Part shown: piece after piece, positions 8,814 to 19,592 of the stretch | Layout of the letters: every line of letters starts with the position of its first letter | How positions within the stretch are numbered: the first letter of the stretch is position 1 | Assembly: GCA_050951465.1 (NCBI GenBank) | Contig: JBMNJC010000023.1 | Coordinates: forward strand, 1 to 64,000 | Origin: JAAZHD01 sp012510895 | Lineage (GTDB): Bacteria > Bacillota > Clostridia > Caldicoprobacterales > DTU083 | Length of the DNA stretch: 64,000 nucleotides | Direction of reading: 5' to 3' | The notes under the pieces: model-generated | The model's input: the letters and a program-made list of their open reading frames with translations, nothing else | Database searches by the model: none | Told to the model about the DNA's origin: nothing | Translations under genes and position numbers: made by a program

Positions 8814-11018
8814 TTACATCCTGCTCTCAGTTCCTAACTTCTTTTTAAGTGCAACCCACAAAGGGCCGGCAATGCAAACAGATGTATAACATCCGCTAAT
8901 CACACCTGCTGCCATGGGAAGCGCAAAGTTTTTTACAGATTCAATACCGTTAACTGCAGCTAAAATGAATATCATAGCTACACTTATAAATAATGCAACG
9001 CTGGTATTAATGGTGCGACCTAAAGTCTGCGAAATTGAAAGATTAGTGACTGTTTCTATAGTGTCTTTTCGATACTTTCTGAAGTTTTCCCTAATTCGAT
9101 CATAAATAACTATGGTATCATTAATAGTATAACCAATAATAGTCAGGAACACAGCTATAAAGGATTCTCCTACAGGTAATCTGAATAAAACATACACTGT
9201 GTATACAACCATCAAATCAATAATAATTGCAGCCAATGCCATAAGGCCTGCAGACAGACCGCCGATTCGTCGGAATCGAAGCCATATATAAAGAAGAATA
9301 GCTACAGCACCTAATGATACTGCTTTTATACCGTTAATCATGAATAATCTCCCAAAAAACGGCTCTACCATTGATGATTCAGCCAGCTCTAATGCAGCAT
9401 CAGGAAACTCTGCTTTAAGAGCTTTATCCACTTCTTCCTGCTCCCTTACATCCAAACCATAGTTACCGGCAATATTGATTACCAGCTGCTTCTCATTGGT
9501 ATTAAGGTTAGTAGTAATTTGTGCACTTACAGGACGATTGATTATATCGGAGGTAAGACTTGCAGCGCGTTCAGAATCAATTTCACCTGTATAGTTATAT
9601 TTTACTAATGAACCTCCTTTGAACTGAATGTCAAGATTTATCCCATTAACAAAACTCATAACTATGCCTATTATTATAATTGCCACAGATACACTAGCAA
9701 ATATTCGTCTTCCGGAAAAGAAATCTGTAAACTTTTCCATAGTAACTCTCTTAGTCAGACATGTATACAGTTCAGTTTTTCGCAGGAAATCAAATTGACT
9801 CAGAGAGTAGATCATAAGCCTGGATGCAGTAACACCTGCAACGAAATTGAAGAAAATACCGGTTATCAGAGTGTATGCAAAAGATAAAAGAGAACCTGAG
9901 CCAAATGCTATCATAATGATTCCAACCAATAAAATAGTAATATTGCCGTCAAATACTGAGCTGAAAGAATTCTTGAAACCTAAGGATATAGAAGTACTTA
10001 AACTTTTGCCTGACTTAATTTCTTCACTGATTCTCTCAGATATGATGATATTAGCATCAACACCCATACCAATTGACAGTATAACACCAGCTATACCTGT
10101 AAGAGTCAGAGTTATCTGAGGAACGGAAAGCGCCAGCAGAATACCGCTCATCTGAATGACCAATGAAATGCAGGCTACATAACCTGGTAACCGATAATAA
10201 ATAATCAGCAATACGCAGGTAACAAAGAATGCAATTACTGCTGCTATCACCATTGTATTCAATGCTCCGCTGCCCATTGTGGGACTGATGGTAGAATGAT
10301 TCCTAGATGTCATAGAAAACGGAAGGGCACCAGCGTTAATTTTATCAGATAAAGCTTTTGCCTCTTCAAGGCCGCTCATTCCTTCGATATATGCCTCACC
10401 ATTAGGAATATGAGACTGAACAATAGCAGATTGTATTAGAGTATCGTCCATATAAATATTTATTGGTTTATCAATTAGCTCCTTGGTAGCCTTACTGAAC
10501 AATTCTGTACCTTCTTCATCAAACTCCAAAAGAACAATATATCCGCCTGTCTTAGGACTTGTGCCTACAGATGCATTGATTACATGCGAGCCGGTAACCA
10601 GTACGTCTCCCTCTTCATTGCGAAATGTGAGCATTGCTGTTTCGCCCAGCTCTGAAATAGCTTTCTCCGGATCAAAATCAGTTTCAGTAGATTGCCAGGG
10701 AAAACGGATAATAATATAACCATTTTGTTCATCTATGGTAACGTCTCGATCAAGAATATTGAGATTATCCAATCGAGTTTCCATGATAGCCCTTGCCGAT
10801 TCAAGCTCTTGCTTGGTAGGTTTCCGATCTAGACCCACTGGTTCAAAGGCAGCATCTACTCCACCACGAATATCAATACCATAACGCATGTCAGGAATGC
10901 CGGGGATAACCAATTCCAAGGAACTGCCAATAGGGATAATCAAACCATTGATCGCTGTGTATGCCATAATCATGGCAATTGCCACTACTATAAAAAAAAT
11001 CGGTCTTCGATTCTTCAT
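8814..11018 (-). CDS. secDF: Fused protein translocase subunit SecDF
   Basis: Membrane-integrated motor that uses proton motive force to help SecYEG export. The 734-aa protein contains a complete SecD half (first membrane helix, GIDIRGGVDAAFEP, the periplasmic P1 domain, then five membrane helices with GMGVDANIIISERI) directly joined to a SecF half (second first-helix near residue 440, LDIQFKGGSLVKYNY, then GYTINDTIVIYDRIREN). Many Clostridia have two separate genes; here the join is in frame. Start taken at ATG 11018, 8 nt after GGAAGGAG, rather than the upstream GTG 11036 that overlaps that site. A 140-aa exported protein gene lies just upstream on the same strand. Confidence 0.95.
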   Translation of the reverse strand: MKNRRPIFFIVVAIAMIMAYTAINGLIIPIGSSLELVIPGIPDMRYGIDIRGGVDAAFEPVGLDRKPTKQELESARAIMETRLDNLNILDRDVTIDEQNGYIIIRFPWQSTETDFDPEKAISELGETAMLTFRNEEGDVLVTGSHVINASVGTSPKTGGYIVLLEFDEEGTELFSKATKELIDKPINIYMDDTLIQSAIVQSHIPNGEAYIEGMSGLEEAKALSDKINAGALPFSMTSRNHSTISPTMGSGALNTMVIAAVIAFFVTCVLLIIYYRLPGYVACISLVIQMSGILLALSVPQITLTLTGIAGVILSIGMGVDANIIISERISEEIKSGKSLSTSISLGFKNSFSSVFDGNITILLVGIIMIAFGSGSLLSFAYTLITGIFFNFVAGVTASRLMIYSLSQFDFLRKTELYTCLTKRVTMEKFTDFFSGRRIFASVSVAIIIIGIVMSFVNGINLDIQFKGGSLVKYNYTGEIDSERAASLTSDIINRPVSAQITTNLNTNEKQLVINIAGNYGLDVREQEEVDKALKAEFPDAALELAESSMVEPFFGRLFMINGIKAVSLGAVAILLYIWLRFRRIGGLSAGLMALAAIIIDLMVVYTVYVLFRLPVGESFIAVFLTIIGYTINDTIVIYDRIRENFRKYRKDTIETVTNLSISQTLGRTINTSVALFISVAMIFILAAVNGIESVKNFALPMAAGVISGCYTSVCIAGPLWVALKKKLGTESRM

Positions 11019-11057
11019 TTTTTTTGCTCCTTCCACTATTTACAAAAGTCTTTTTTA

Positions 11058-11480
11058 TTATATCAATTTCAAATACGATGGAGGAGCCTTTCCACCAAGA
11101 AAAAGGGAAATCTCTGAAACACTTGTAAATATGCTATTAACAAACTTAATAATTTTGTAAAACCACGTTAGGGTAAAGCTATCTAGTAAGATACTAATGA
11201 ACAAAATAATATTCAAACGTTTGTCATTGAACGGCTGGGAATTGTTTCTTGCCTTTACTAATACCACAGATTTATTATGGAAATCTGAAATTGTAATTGG
11301 AAGAATAAATTCATGTTTTTTTTCACTTGAATTGCCTGCATGTACTGGATCGGAGCATTTTTTATCTGCATTTGGCACTATCATTGAAGATTGGCACAAA
11401 ATAATGAATAATAATGAAAATAATAAAATCAATGCGGCAAAGCCAGATACTTTTCTTCTGCAGTGTTTCAAATGCTCCAC
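11058..11480 (-). CDS. Small exported or membrane protein, unknown function
   Basis: About 140 aa. I do not recognise the family. It starts with positively charged residues and a hydrophobic helix (LILLFSLLFIILCQ) that looks like a signal peptide or anchor, then a polar segment, then a second hydrophobic stretch (LNIILFISILLDSFTLTWF) and a C-terminal tail with LFLGGKAPP. Start chosen at GTG 11480 because AGGAGA lies 7 nt upstream. It is 39 bp upstream of secDF, so the two may be cotranscribed. An opposite-strand frame at 11197-11532 is its shadow. Confidence 0.6.
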   Translation of the reverse strand: MEHLKHCRRKVSGFAALILLFSLLFIILCQSSMIVPNADKKCSDPVHAGNSSEKKHEFILPITISDFHNKSVVLVKARNNSQPFNDKRLNIILFISILLDSFTLTWFYKIIKFVNSIFTSVSEISLFLGGKAPPSYLKLI

Positions 11481-12305
11481 GACATCGTCTCCTATCAAAA
11501 ATAACATGCATGATTGTACTATTATATATTGAAAATTCTATATTGTAAATAAGGATAACAAGTAATAGTAATTGCGCTAATTGCAATATAAATTAAGCAC
11601 TTTTTCTTCGTTAAAATAATTTTTCATCTTATGTTTTTTGACCCCTGTACGAAACTACGGGCTTCCTCCCCCCAGGGGAGGAATATTTGATTTCTGGCTG
11701 CATACATCCTTGTGTTGTTTTGCTTGAGCTTTACCAATTCAGTAGTTTCCGATGATAATTATTTAGTCGTTCCTTTATCGCATCAGATTAGCTTTTCTAC
11801 TGTATTTAGCTATAGAACTTCCTTTTTGGGATAAATCGTCGCAAACGGCCATTTATATGCTCATTAGTCCCTCGCTGCTAATGCATGATAAGAATAACTG
11901 ATGCTTCTCCCGTTTGTGTTTTTGTGACAATTAATATTTTACAGGGAAGTTATCATGAACTCTATTTTTTACAACTGTTACATTTAATTATACAACTCGC
12001 CCATTATGACAAGCACACGGAATATAATTTTGTAAAGGATAACATCAAAAAAACATATTGTATTGTTAAAGAATACACATTAAACTGTTAGTATAAACCA
12101 TATAGAATTAATAAGACAGTATCGGTATAATTGTTTTTATTTGCAGGATTGCAGCGTAAGAATACGACATTTCTTAAAGAAAACTTTTTTCCGCTGCGAA
12201 AAGGCTTCCGTATCATTTGAAGCAATAAGCGAACCAGATAAACGAAAGTACAAAAAACCACTAAATACGATGCAAACAAAAGTAAGTATAATAGGTGGTG
12301 CAAAA
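11481..12305. other. Long non-coding gap
   Basis: About 820 bp without a supported gene. It contains one strong GC-rich hairpin (11663-11683) in AT-rich surroundings and the leader of the membrane regulator. A 68-codon frame at 11885-12091 has no ribosome binding site and no recognisable feature. Confidence 0.5.
11663..11683. other. Strong isolated GC-rich hairpin
   Basis: TTCCTCCCC pairs perfectly with GGGGAGGAA around a 3-nt loop. It has no T-run on the plus strand beyond ATATTT, so it is not a clear terminator. It could be an end or RNA structure of a lost element. Confidence 0.4.
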
Positions 12306-13759
12306 ATGGAGATACGCAGATTTGAACCAGAAGGCTTTTTTCAGATTATATTTCAGACTACAAATAAACTGAGCATTAAAGCTATCACAAAGGAAAACCT
12401 GCCACATTTTTTCGGATTTATCTTCTCTTCTTTATGGCTGTATACGTACTTTCTTCCAATGGGGAGTCATGAATTTCAAATCAAATTGCTAGAAAACATC
12501 GTGAACGATACCAGTATTTACTTTTATGCCATGCTGATATCCTGTAGCCTTGTCCCTTTGTTTTTAGACGGAAGATTATATGTCCCTGCATCATTTTACA
12601 GTGTAATTGTATCATTAATATGTTATAGTCTGGCACTGTTTCTTGAACCCGGTTTTCTGTCCAAAGTTGCTTTATTTATTGCCGTACCCTGTATGGGACA
12701 TATCTATATCTCCCATATTTATTCATTCTTTATGATTCTTAACAACTCAGAAAAGCTTTCCTCTATGATAGTTGTAATCTTTCTTTCTAAGGTGCTTAAA
12801 TATGCAAGACCATTATTTAATTTTGCATATTTTAAGTTTCATCCATCCATTATTTTCATCTATATAATACTGTTTGCCTTGGCTTTAAGTACCTACTATA
12901 TCAGATCTGATGTCGAGAGAATACCTTCACTACAGAAAATAAAAGCACCTAAAAAAGCTTATTCCTTAATGCCTGTTGCATTTATCACTCTTGCCCTAAA
13001 TGATGTTATTGCGCCTGTCGTCCTTCAACAGATAAGCAACTTAAACAGGAGTCAGCTGCAAGGATACTATTTTTATGGTATTTTAGCCGGCTTAGTCATG
13101 GTTCTTCTTATGCAAGTCCGTTTTTCGATGAATATATGTTTTATGCTGAATTTTTCATTTGCTTTCCTAGAAATTGGTTTTGTTACAAGTATCATTAATA
13201 TGCAGTATCCCAGCGCCGGCTTTGTCTCTGCTGCATGCTTTGGAGTTGCCTATTCAACAGGCATTGTAAACACCTGTTATCTTGCCGGGTTTATGATTAA
13301 GAAATTTCAAAGCATTTATTTTTACCTAACTTGTTTACTTCTTTCAGCATCCTGTTATCTGATAACATCTGCTTTCGTCCAATTACTTAGTATAATTGAG
13401 ATACAAGCAATGTCATCGATTATTACTACTTTTATTTCTATTTGTATAATTATTCTATTTTTTTATTTTCGCCTTTTTTTGTTAAAATGCTGTACTCCGG
13501 CGAATGGATAGACGATTCTTATCGCGTAGATGTCAGCCAATGTTCGAGATTGGAAGCCAAGTTAAAAGATTATAAATTAACTCCCGCTGAAACAGAGGTG
13601 TGCAGACTTCTCTTGGAAGGATATACCCTTAGACAAATCTCAGGGATTCTGGCTAAAGCTTATCCGACCATCAACACATATTGTACTTCTATTTATCGAA
13701 AGTTGAATATAAACAGCCGGACAGAACTGCTAATCTTACTATCAGAGTATAAAAAATAA
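12306..13759 (+). pseudogene. Membrane-anchored LuxR-type regulator split by a frameshift
   Basis: The first frame (12306-13511, ATG preceded by AGGTGG) encodes about 400 aa of repeated hydrophobic helices, perhaps 11-12 membrane spans. The last 70 bp overlap a second frame (to 13759) that encodes a LuxR-type helix-turn-helix (LTPAETEVCRLLLEG, LRQISGILAK, TINTYCTSIYRKLNI). Proteins with a multi-spanning sensor joined to a C-terminal LuxR domain are known in Actinobacteria and Clostridia, so this is most likely one gene of about 485 codons needing a -1 shift. The overlap holds two T7 tracts, one reading T TTT TTG in the zero frame. It may be decayed, phase-variable or a -1 frameshifting gene. 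Confidence 0.75.
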
Positions 13760-13772
13760 CAGATAATGCCGG

Positions 13773-13810
13773 AACGCCCTCTCATTATAACTAATGATAG
13801 GGCGTTTTCT
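13773..13810 (+). terminator. Terminator after the LuxR-type regulator
   Basis: AACGCCCT (13773-13780) pairs with AGGGCGTT (13799-13806), with additional pairing inside, followed by a T-rich run. Confidence 0.8.
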
Positions 13811-14034
13811 TGCGTATCACTTGAACTACTGAAGTTACGGAAATGCTCACTAATAATATTATATTTACAGTATAAATCCACACATTCAGATTCTGAACAC
13901 CATTCTATCAATTCTCACTAATGGCAATATCAGGTAATAAAGGGGGAATGACACTGAACTCAAATCCAAAATACTTCAATACATTTCACAAACTCAAAAC
14001 ACAACATGAATAAAATCATAGGAGGTAATCTAAA

Positions 14035-14397
14035 ATGACAGAACAAAACACGTCACAGGTTCATGAGACAACTGCCGCACAAAACAACAGCTATTCATCA
14101 GAAGATATTGAAAAGAACAAAACCATGGCAGCCCTTTCCTATTTGCTTTTTTTCCTACCGTTGATTACTTGTCCCGAATCACAATTTGCTAAATTTCATG
14201 CTAATCAGTCCTTAATACTTCTCATCACAGCAGTAATAGGAAATACTATTCTGGGAATAATTCCCTTTATAGGGTGGGTGCTTATGCCCTTTTTTGGAAT
14301 CTGTATATTCATATTGTGGATCATTGGGCTTTTAAATGCACTTAAAGGTAAGGCAGCACAACTGCCGGTCATAGGTAAAATTACCATATTAAAATAA
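14035..14397 (+). CDS. Tic20/DUF4870-like small membrane protein
   Basis: A 120-aa protein with a polar N-terminus of about 40 residues and three hydrophobic segments (ALSYLLFFLPLI, SLILLITAVIGNTILGIIPF, GWVLMPFFGICIFILWIIGL) and the short tail NALKGKAAQLPVIGKI, the pattern of the DUF4870/Tic20-like family. Its role is not established. GGAGG lies 8 nt before ATG 14035. It sits between a broken membrane regulator and a broken surface protein; all are on the same strand. Confidence 0.75.
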   Translation: MTEQNTSQVHETTAAQNNSYSSEDIEKNKTMAALSYLLFFLPLITCPESQFAKFHANQSLILLITAVIGNTILGIIPFIGWVLMPFFGICIFILWIIGLLNALKGKAAQLPVIGKITILK

Positions 14398-14452
14398 TAT
14401 AAAAGATGCTATTCCAGATTTTTCAGCTGTCGAAAATTTAGGAGGCTATACA

Positions 14453-17400
14453 ATGCTTAAGAAATGTTTATGTTATGTAAGGTTTAGCAGATATGTCGCT
14501 CTTTTCCTGGTATTTGCAATAACTATTGTTTCTCTTGTTGGAATTGCAAAAGCTGAAACAAAAGCAGATGATTTGAAACCGGAAAGCGAAGACACAACTC
14601 CGCCTGCCTTTCAGGAAGGTTATCCTGCCTCATGGCCGCAAGAAGAAGGCAGACGCATGGTTGGAATAACGATTCTTACCGTGAAACAGGTATATTGTCA
14701 TCTTGTTCTCCTGCCCGATGGTGCTCCTCCGCCAAGCAAGGAACAAGTTATAAACGGTACAGACGGCAACGATAATTTTGCGCTGTATTCATATAGCACT
14801 TCTCACACAACAACAAGCATCAGTATACAAGTACCTACTGGGATGCATTCAAAACATTCAACTGACTATGACATCTATGTGGTACTTCAAGATGGATCCG
14901 GTAATCTTTCAGAGCCGGCCAAGGTGGATGTTACTTCTCCGGGAGGTGCAAAGTATATAACGGGCGACGGCATCAGGTGGTTTCAGGAAACCCCAGGCAG
15001 CAAGCAGATTCGTGTCGAAGTAAATCTGCAAAACATAGAAGCTGATTATAAAGGAAAGGTTTACTGGGTGCTGCTGCCGAAAGGCGCGCAACCGCCCAGT
15101 ATTGATCAGATTGCAGCAGGTACTGATGGTGAAGACAATGCTGCTATCTCGATGGGCAGCCCTGAATTCAATCCCTTAGACGGAAGTGGACAATTTATCG
15201 TAACCGGTGCTACAGGGAATACGGATTATGAACTCTATATGGTGGTAGGTAACACCATGTATTCCAACCCATTAACCATCTGCACCGAAGTATAGCATCT
15301 TACTGTTAAGACCCCGGAGGATATCTCTGATGATAAAGTCTGCGAAATGAACGGAATACAATATGAGACATTGACAGAAGCATTGAACGCGGCTGGTTCC
15401 ACTGAAACAATCAAAATGCTCAAAAACTATACTAATATTGATGGTATAGCAATAAACAATAAACATATCACTTTAGACCTGAACGGACACATTCTTAATA
15501 TTGACACAGCTGCAGACGAAGGACTTAAAGTAACGGAAGGCAGCATATCTCTTATAGGAAACGGTGAACTGAACGTAAGTGGTAGATTATACGGTGTTTA
15601 TGCAGACCTTGACAGCAAGGTATCAGTAACAAATGCATCAGCTAAGAATACGATTGTTACAGATTCGTCTACTGCTATAGGAGTATTGGCCTTAAACGGC
15701 TCCAAGGTAACTGTAAATGGGAGCGCAACAGGATTTGTTCATGGTGTAAAAGCCGAAAACACAAATACTGAGGTTACTGTATTCGGAGACGTCTCAAACA
15801 AAGCCCAGGTTAAGGGCGCTGTCTATAGCGTAAATAAGGCAATGGTATTGGTGAAAGGCAATGTGGCGGCATCATCAGGTTACGGCGTAGAGTCATTTGG
15901 TGGAAAAATTATAGTAAATAAGAATGTATATGGAAGCCATGTAGGTGCCATGGCCGGAGGAACCAATCCTGAAATCCATATTAAAGGAGATCTTGCTTCC
16001 TGGAGTAACGGAGCAGTAGTATATAATGGAATTATTATCGTAGACGGTGAAATAAAAAGATACGACTCAAGTTCAACTCCTCTAATAAACTATATTATCA
16101 TTGGCTCAACAAATATGGCAAAAGAAAATGGTGTTACAGACCCGACAAGACCTGGCTATCTTAAATACAGCCTCGGTGACAATAGAGCCGTTTGGGTTAA
16201 AGATCCCATGGCGGCTTCAATTTGGGATGTATCAAATGCACCGGAGTTGGAAAACGCTCTGGAAAACTTCCAGGACGGAGATATAATAAGACTGACTTCA
16301 AGTATAGAATATAATAAACAAATAATTATTGATGGCAAAACCGTTACCTTCGATGTAGGTGAACATATCCTCACGATTCGTATTAATGAGCCGTCTGCAT
16401 CGATATACGGACTTTGGGTTAAAAACGACGGCCATGTATTACTTAATGGTACAGGTGAGTTTAATGTCTGGCTGAATGGCTCTAATACATCAACAGGTGT
16501 CAGGGTAGAAACCGGTTCATCGGCAGTAGTTACAAACATTGATGTATTAGTATTAACAGGTTCAAGCTTTGGAGCTTATGCGGACGGCAACAATGCTGTC
16601 ATTCATGTCCTGGGCGACATACATGTGACCGGAGCAGGCGGCTGTGGAGCTAGAACCTGGGGTCGTGGCAGAATAACTGTAGAAGGAACCATAACAGCAA
16701 GTGCTTATATTAATATTGGAACCACTTACAAGGGTAAAGATATGGGAGTAGAGGACCCTGATAAGCCTGGATACCTGAAATACAGCACCCCTCCAAATGA
16801 AACCGGTATAATCTGGGTCAAGGCCGATGAAATTATACCTGAATATTCGATCACTGTCCAAAATGACGGCCATGGTACAGCTGCTTCCGACATGAGTTCA
16901 GCAGTACCGGGCACAGAGATCACACTTACTGCCACCGCTAACAGCGATTATAGATTTAAAGAGTGGCAGGTTATTAGTCATAACGTGACTATTACCAATA
17001 ATCGATTTATCATGCCGGACTCCAATGTTATTGTAAAAGCCATCTTCGAAGCTATTCCCGCACCCACCTTTACTGTAACCGTCAACAATGGTACAGGTAC
17101 AGGAAGTTATTCGCCAGGCACAATAGTGACTATAACCGCTGATGAAGCACCGGAAGGCTGTATCTTTGACAAATGGGTGTCAGATGATGGAATTAATTTT
17201 GCAAACGAAAACGAAGCTACTACCACCTTTGTTATGCCGGATAAAGATGTTACAATCACAGCAACTTATAAAGAAGAAGAAACCCATGAAGAGGATACAG
17301 AAGACGAAAAAGAAGATAATTCTGAGGATGAGTCGAAGGACGTTCCTAAAACCAGTGATACCAATCATACATGGGTTTGGCTGTTACTGAACGGCATTTC

Positions 17401-17461
17401 AGCAATGTGGATTAGTTTGCTGTTATTGATAGGAATACGTAAGAAAACACATCTGACATAA
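14453..17461 (+). pseudogene. Large cell-surface protein interrupted by an in-frame amber codon
   Basis: Two frames in the same register are separated by one TAG at 15293-15295; the codons between that stop and the next ATG (15347) are open, so this was or is one protein of about 1000 aa. The first part (280 aa) has a signal peptide (cleavage near GIAKA) and two related modules (LLPDGAPPPSKEQ, LLPKGAQPPSIDQ). The second part (about 700 aa) has repetitive Gly/Asn/Val-rich strands suggesting a beta-helix, two divergent InlB-type repeats (VQNDGHGTA, VNNGTGTGS), an acidic linker and a C-terminal VPKTSD, hydrophobic helix, RKK tail, like a sortase signal. Ligand unknown. Confidence 0.75.
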
Positions 17462-17493
17462 CTGTAGAATGGAACTTAATATAAGCAAAGAAT

Positions 17494-17526
17494 AAGCTGT
17501 ATTCGGAGTATATCTGAATACAGCTT
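17494..17526. terminator. Bidirectional terminator-like hairpin, repeated element copy 1
   Basis: AAGCTGTATTC (17494-17504) pairs with GAATACAGCTT (17516-17526). It lies between the convergent surface-protein and GH127 genes. Nearly the same 33-bp sequence occurs inverted at 23658-23690. Confidence 0.75.
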
Positions 17527-17542
17527 GATTTCTTCAGATAAA

Positions 17543-19420
17543 TTAGTATGTGTTTAACCAAATGCGCATTTCGCATTCTCCCCGGTTCGCAAATGCAAAA
17601 TAGGGAATCATATGCAGCATCGCAGGCTCAAATCGGATTTCCTCGTATGGAATATATAAATCATCCTTTGTTTCGCTACGTCGAAAACCGGGTACATCCA
17701 AAACAGGGATCCCACAAAAGTCTGAGTTTCCTGTCACAGTTTTGGAAATCTCATTAGCATTTACCGATAAACTCCATAATTCCGGCCCATTATCAGCTTC
17801 TTCCACACAATAGATCACAGGCCCGCGTTGTACAGCAACCTTCCCTGCTTCATCTCGAAGATGTCTGTTTGCATATATCAAAGTAACAGGCATCGGTAAT
17901 GATAAATCTATTGTTATTTTTTCTTCTTTAATAGAAAGCATAGCATACCCCTTTTTACATTCGTACGCAGCAGTATTATCGTTAATCTGTATCCGTGGAT
18001 TAACACACCAGGACGGAAGGCGAATCGCAAGTGTTTTACCAGTCATGCCTGAAACAGTAATCTTTACATTTTCTTTTACGGGATATTGGGTTTCCTGTAT
18101 AATGCTGACATTCGCATCTCCAACATTTATATTTGCTCTTGAGGCCATATAATGATGCACAAATAAAGTATTTTCGTTGCACGTGTAAATCAGATTCCCA
18201 ACAGAAGCAATAAAACGGGTTATATTAGGGGGACAACAGGAACAATTAAAAATTTCAGACCGTTGTGCAGGCGGTAAGTGAGCAGACGAATCCTTCATAC
18301 TGACTTCCCTGTTGCTTAATCGGGGAACCACTTCAAGAGGATTCTGGTAAAAAAATTTACGTCCATCCAATGATGTGCTGGATAGAAAACTGTTGTACAG
18401 TACCTTCTCAGCAACATCAGCATAAACAGCATTCGTATCCAACAGCAACATGCGTTGAGTGAAAAATATAAGCGCTATAGCAGCACAAGTTTCTGCGTAG
18501 GTAGTTAAACTGGGCAGATCATAATCAAGTGTAAAAGCTTCACCGTGACGAGTCGATCCAACACCACCTGTAATATACATACGCTTTTGTAATATATTCT
18601 TGAAAATATTCTGGCATGCTGTCTTTAACGACTCATCATTTGTTTCGTAAGCCAAATCAGCCATTGCAGAATATAAATATAGCGCACGTACAGCATGTCC
18701 TTCCGCAGTAGTCATCTCACGTATAGGTAAATGATCCTGACGGTTATACGGTGAGCTCCACACTGTTTTATTTTCATTATGTCGTCCACGTTCTTCCAGA
18801 AAATGTTTGCTCAGCTCGAGATAACGTTTTTCACCTGTATAACGATACAGACGTATGAGTGACAATTCTATTTCTTCATGGCCAGGTGTATAAAACCCGG
18901 TGTCTCTTAATCTTTTAAACCGCAATTCTATATAATCAACATATTTACACATTAAATGTAAAAATTTATGTTTCCCCGTAGCCTGAGCATATGCAAACGC
19001 TGCTTCTATTAAATGCCCAGCACAATACAATTCATGAGCATCCCTGTCACAAAATCTGTGAATAGGATCAATAGTCAAAAACCAGATATTGAAATAACCA
19101 TTTGAATCTTGATTCTTTTCAATCTCATCAACCAATTCATCTACTATTTTTTCAAGATCCGGCATGTTGCCTTTTTCTAAAAGATAGGCAACAGATTCTA
19201 TCCATTTTGCGACATCCGAATCCCAAAAATAATGAGGCTTATTGGGCATTCCTTCCTTCCAATCACATTTAAAGGCGTCAAACCTACCGGTATCTTTGAA
19301 TCGGTCGTAAACTGCGTAAATAGTTTCTTCGCGGTTCAAACATTGTCTCCCATGCCAAAATCCATTATTAATATCGATCTGTTGAAATGGTATGCCCTTT
19401 ATTTTAGATTCCTTTTTCAT
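17543..19420 (-). CDS. Glycoside hydrolase family 127 (beta-L-arabinofuranosidase-like)
   Basis: Probably removes terminal beta-L-arabinofuranose from plant glycoproteins or oligosaccharides. The 625-aa protein matches the DUF1680/GH127 layout: all-alpha toroid with NSNGYF-like NQDSNGYFNIWF, HELYCAGHLIEAA, TTAEGHAVRALYL, YITGGVGSTRHGEAF, and the AETCAA plus NCSCCPPNITR region that supplies the zinc-ligating and catalytic cysteines, followed by beta-rich domains. No signal peptide is seen, so it should act in the cytosol on imported sugars. Start at ATG 19420, preceded by GGGAGG, rather than the upstream frame start at 19468. No arabinose transporter or other gene of the pathway is adjacent. 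The activity within GH127/GH146 cannot be fixed from sequence alone. Confidence 0.88.
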   Translation of the reverse strand: MKKESKIKGIPFQQIDINNGFWHGRQCLNREETIYAVYDRFKDTGRFDAFKCDWKEGMPNKPHYFWDSDVAKWIESVAYLLEKGNMPDLEKIVDELVDEIEKNQDSNGYFNIWFLTIDPIHRFCDRDAHELYCAGHLIEAAFAYAQATGKHKFLHLMCKYVDYIELRFKRLRDTGFYTPGHEEIELSLIRLYRYTGEKRYLELSKHFLEERGRHNENKTVWSSPYNRQDHLPIREMTTAEGHAVRALYLYSAMADLAYETNDESLKTACQNIFKNILQKRMYITGGVGSTRHGEAFTLDYDLPSLTTYAETCAAIALIFFTQRMLLLDTNAVYADVAEKVLYNSFLSSTSLDGRKFFYQNPLEVVPRLSNREVSMKDSSAHLPPAQRSEIFNCSCCPPNITRFIASVGNLIYTCNENTLFVHHYMASRANINVGDANVSIIQETQYPVKENVKITVSGMTGKTLAIRLPSWCVNPRIQINDNTAAYECKKGYAMLSIKEEKITIDLSLPMPVTLIYANRHLRDEAGKVAVQRGPVIYCVEEADNGPELWSLSVNANEISKTVTGNSDFCGIPVLDVPGFRRSETKDDLYIPYEEIRFEPAMLHMIPYFAFANRGECEMRIWLNTY

Positions 19421-19592
19421 TGACACAACCTCCCTTAAGATCGCCCTACTGTATCCTTTATTTGTCACTATGCCAAAGTATTCTTATTGTTGTAAACAAT
19501 GCAGCTTACAGATATAACGCAAAAAGAAAATTTAACCTAATTGATGATCCACATTAGAACTTGTCTTCCTTAACTACTCATGCCAAGATTAA

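Noticed and set aside
11197..11532. 111-codon plus-strand frame
   Set aside because: Opposite the small exported protein, which has a signal-like helix and a good start site; this frame has neither.
15293..15295. Pyrrolysine at the TAG codon
   Set aside because: No pylS, pylT or related gene is seen in the window and the protein is not a methyltransferase; a nonsense mutation or error is simpler.
19487..19499. TTGTTGTAAACAA palindrome upstream of GH127 as a Rex or sugar operator
   Set aside because: Too short and not a Rex match in spacing; no promoter is clearly placed around it.
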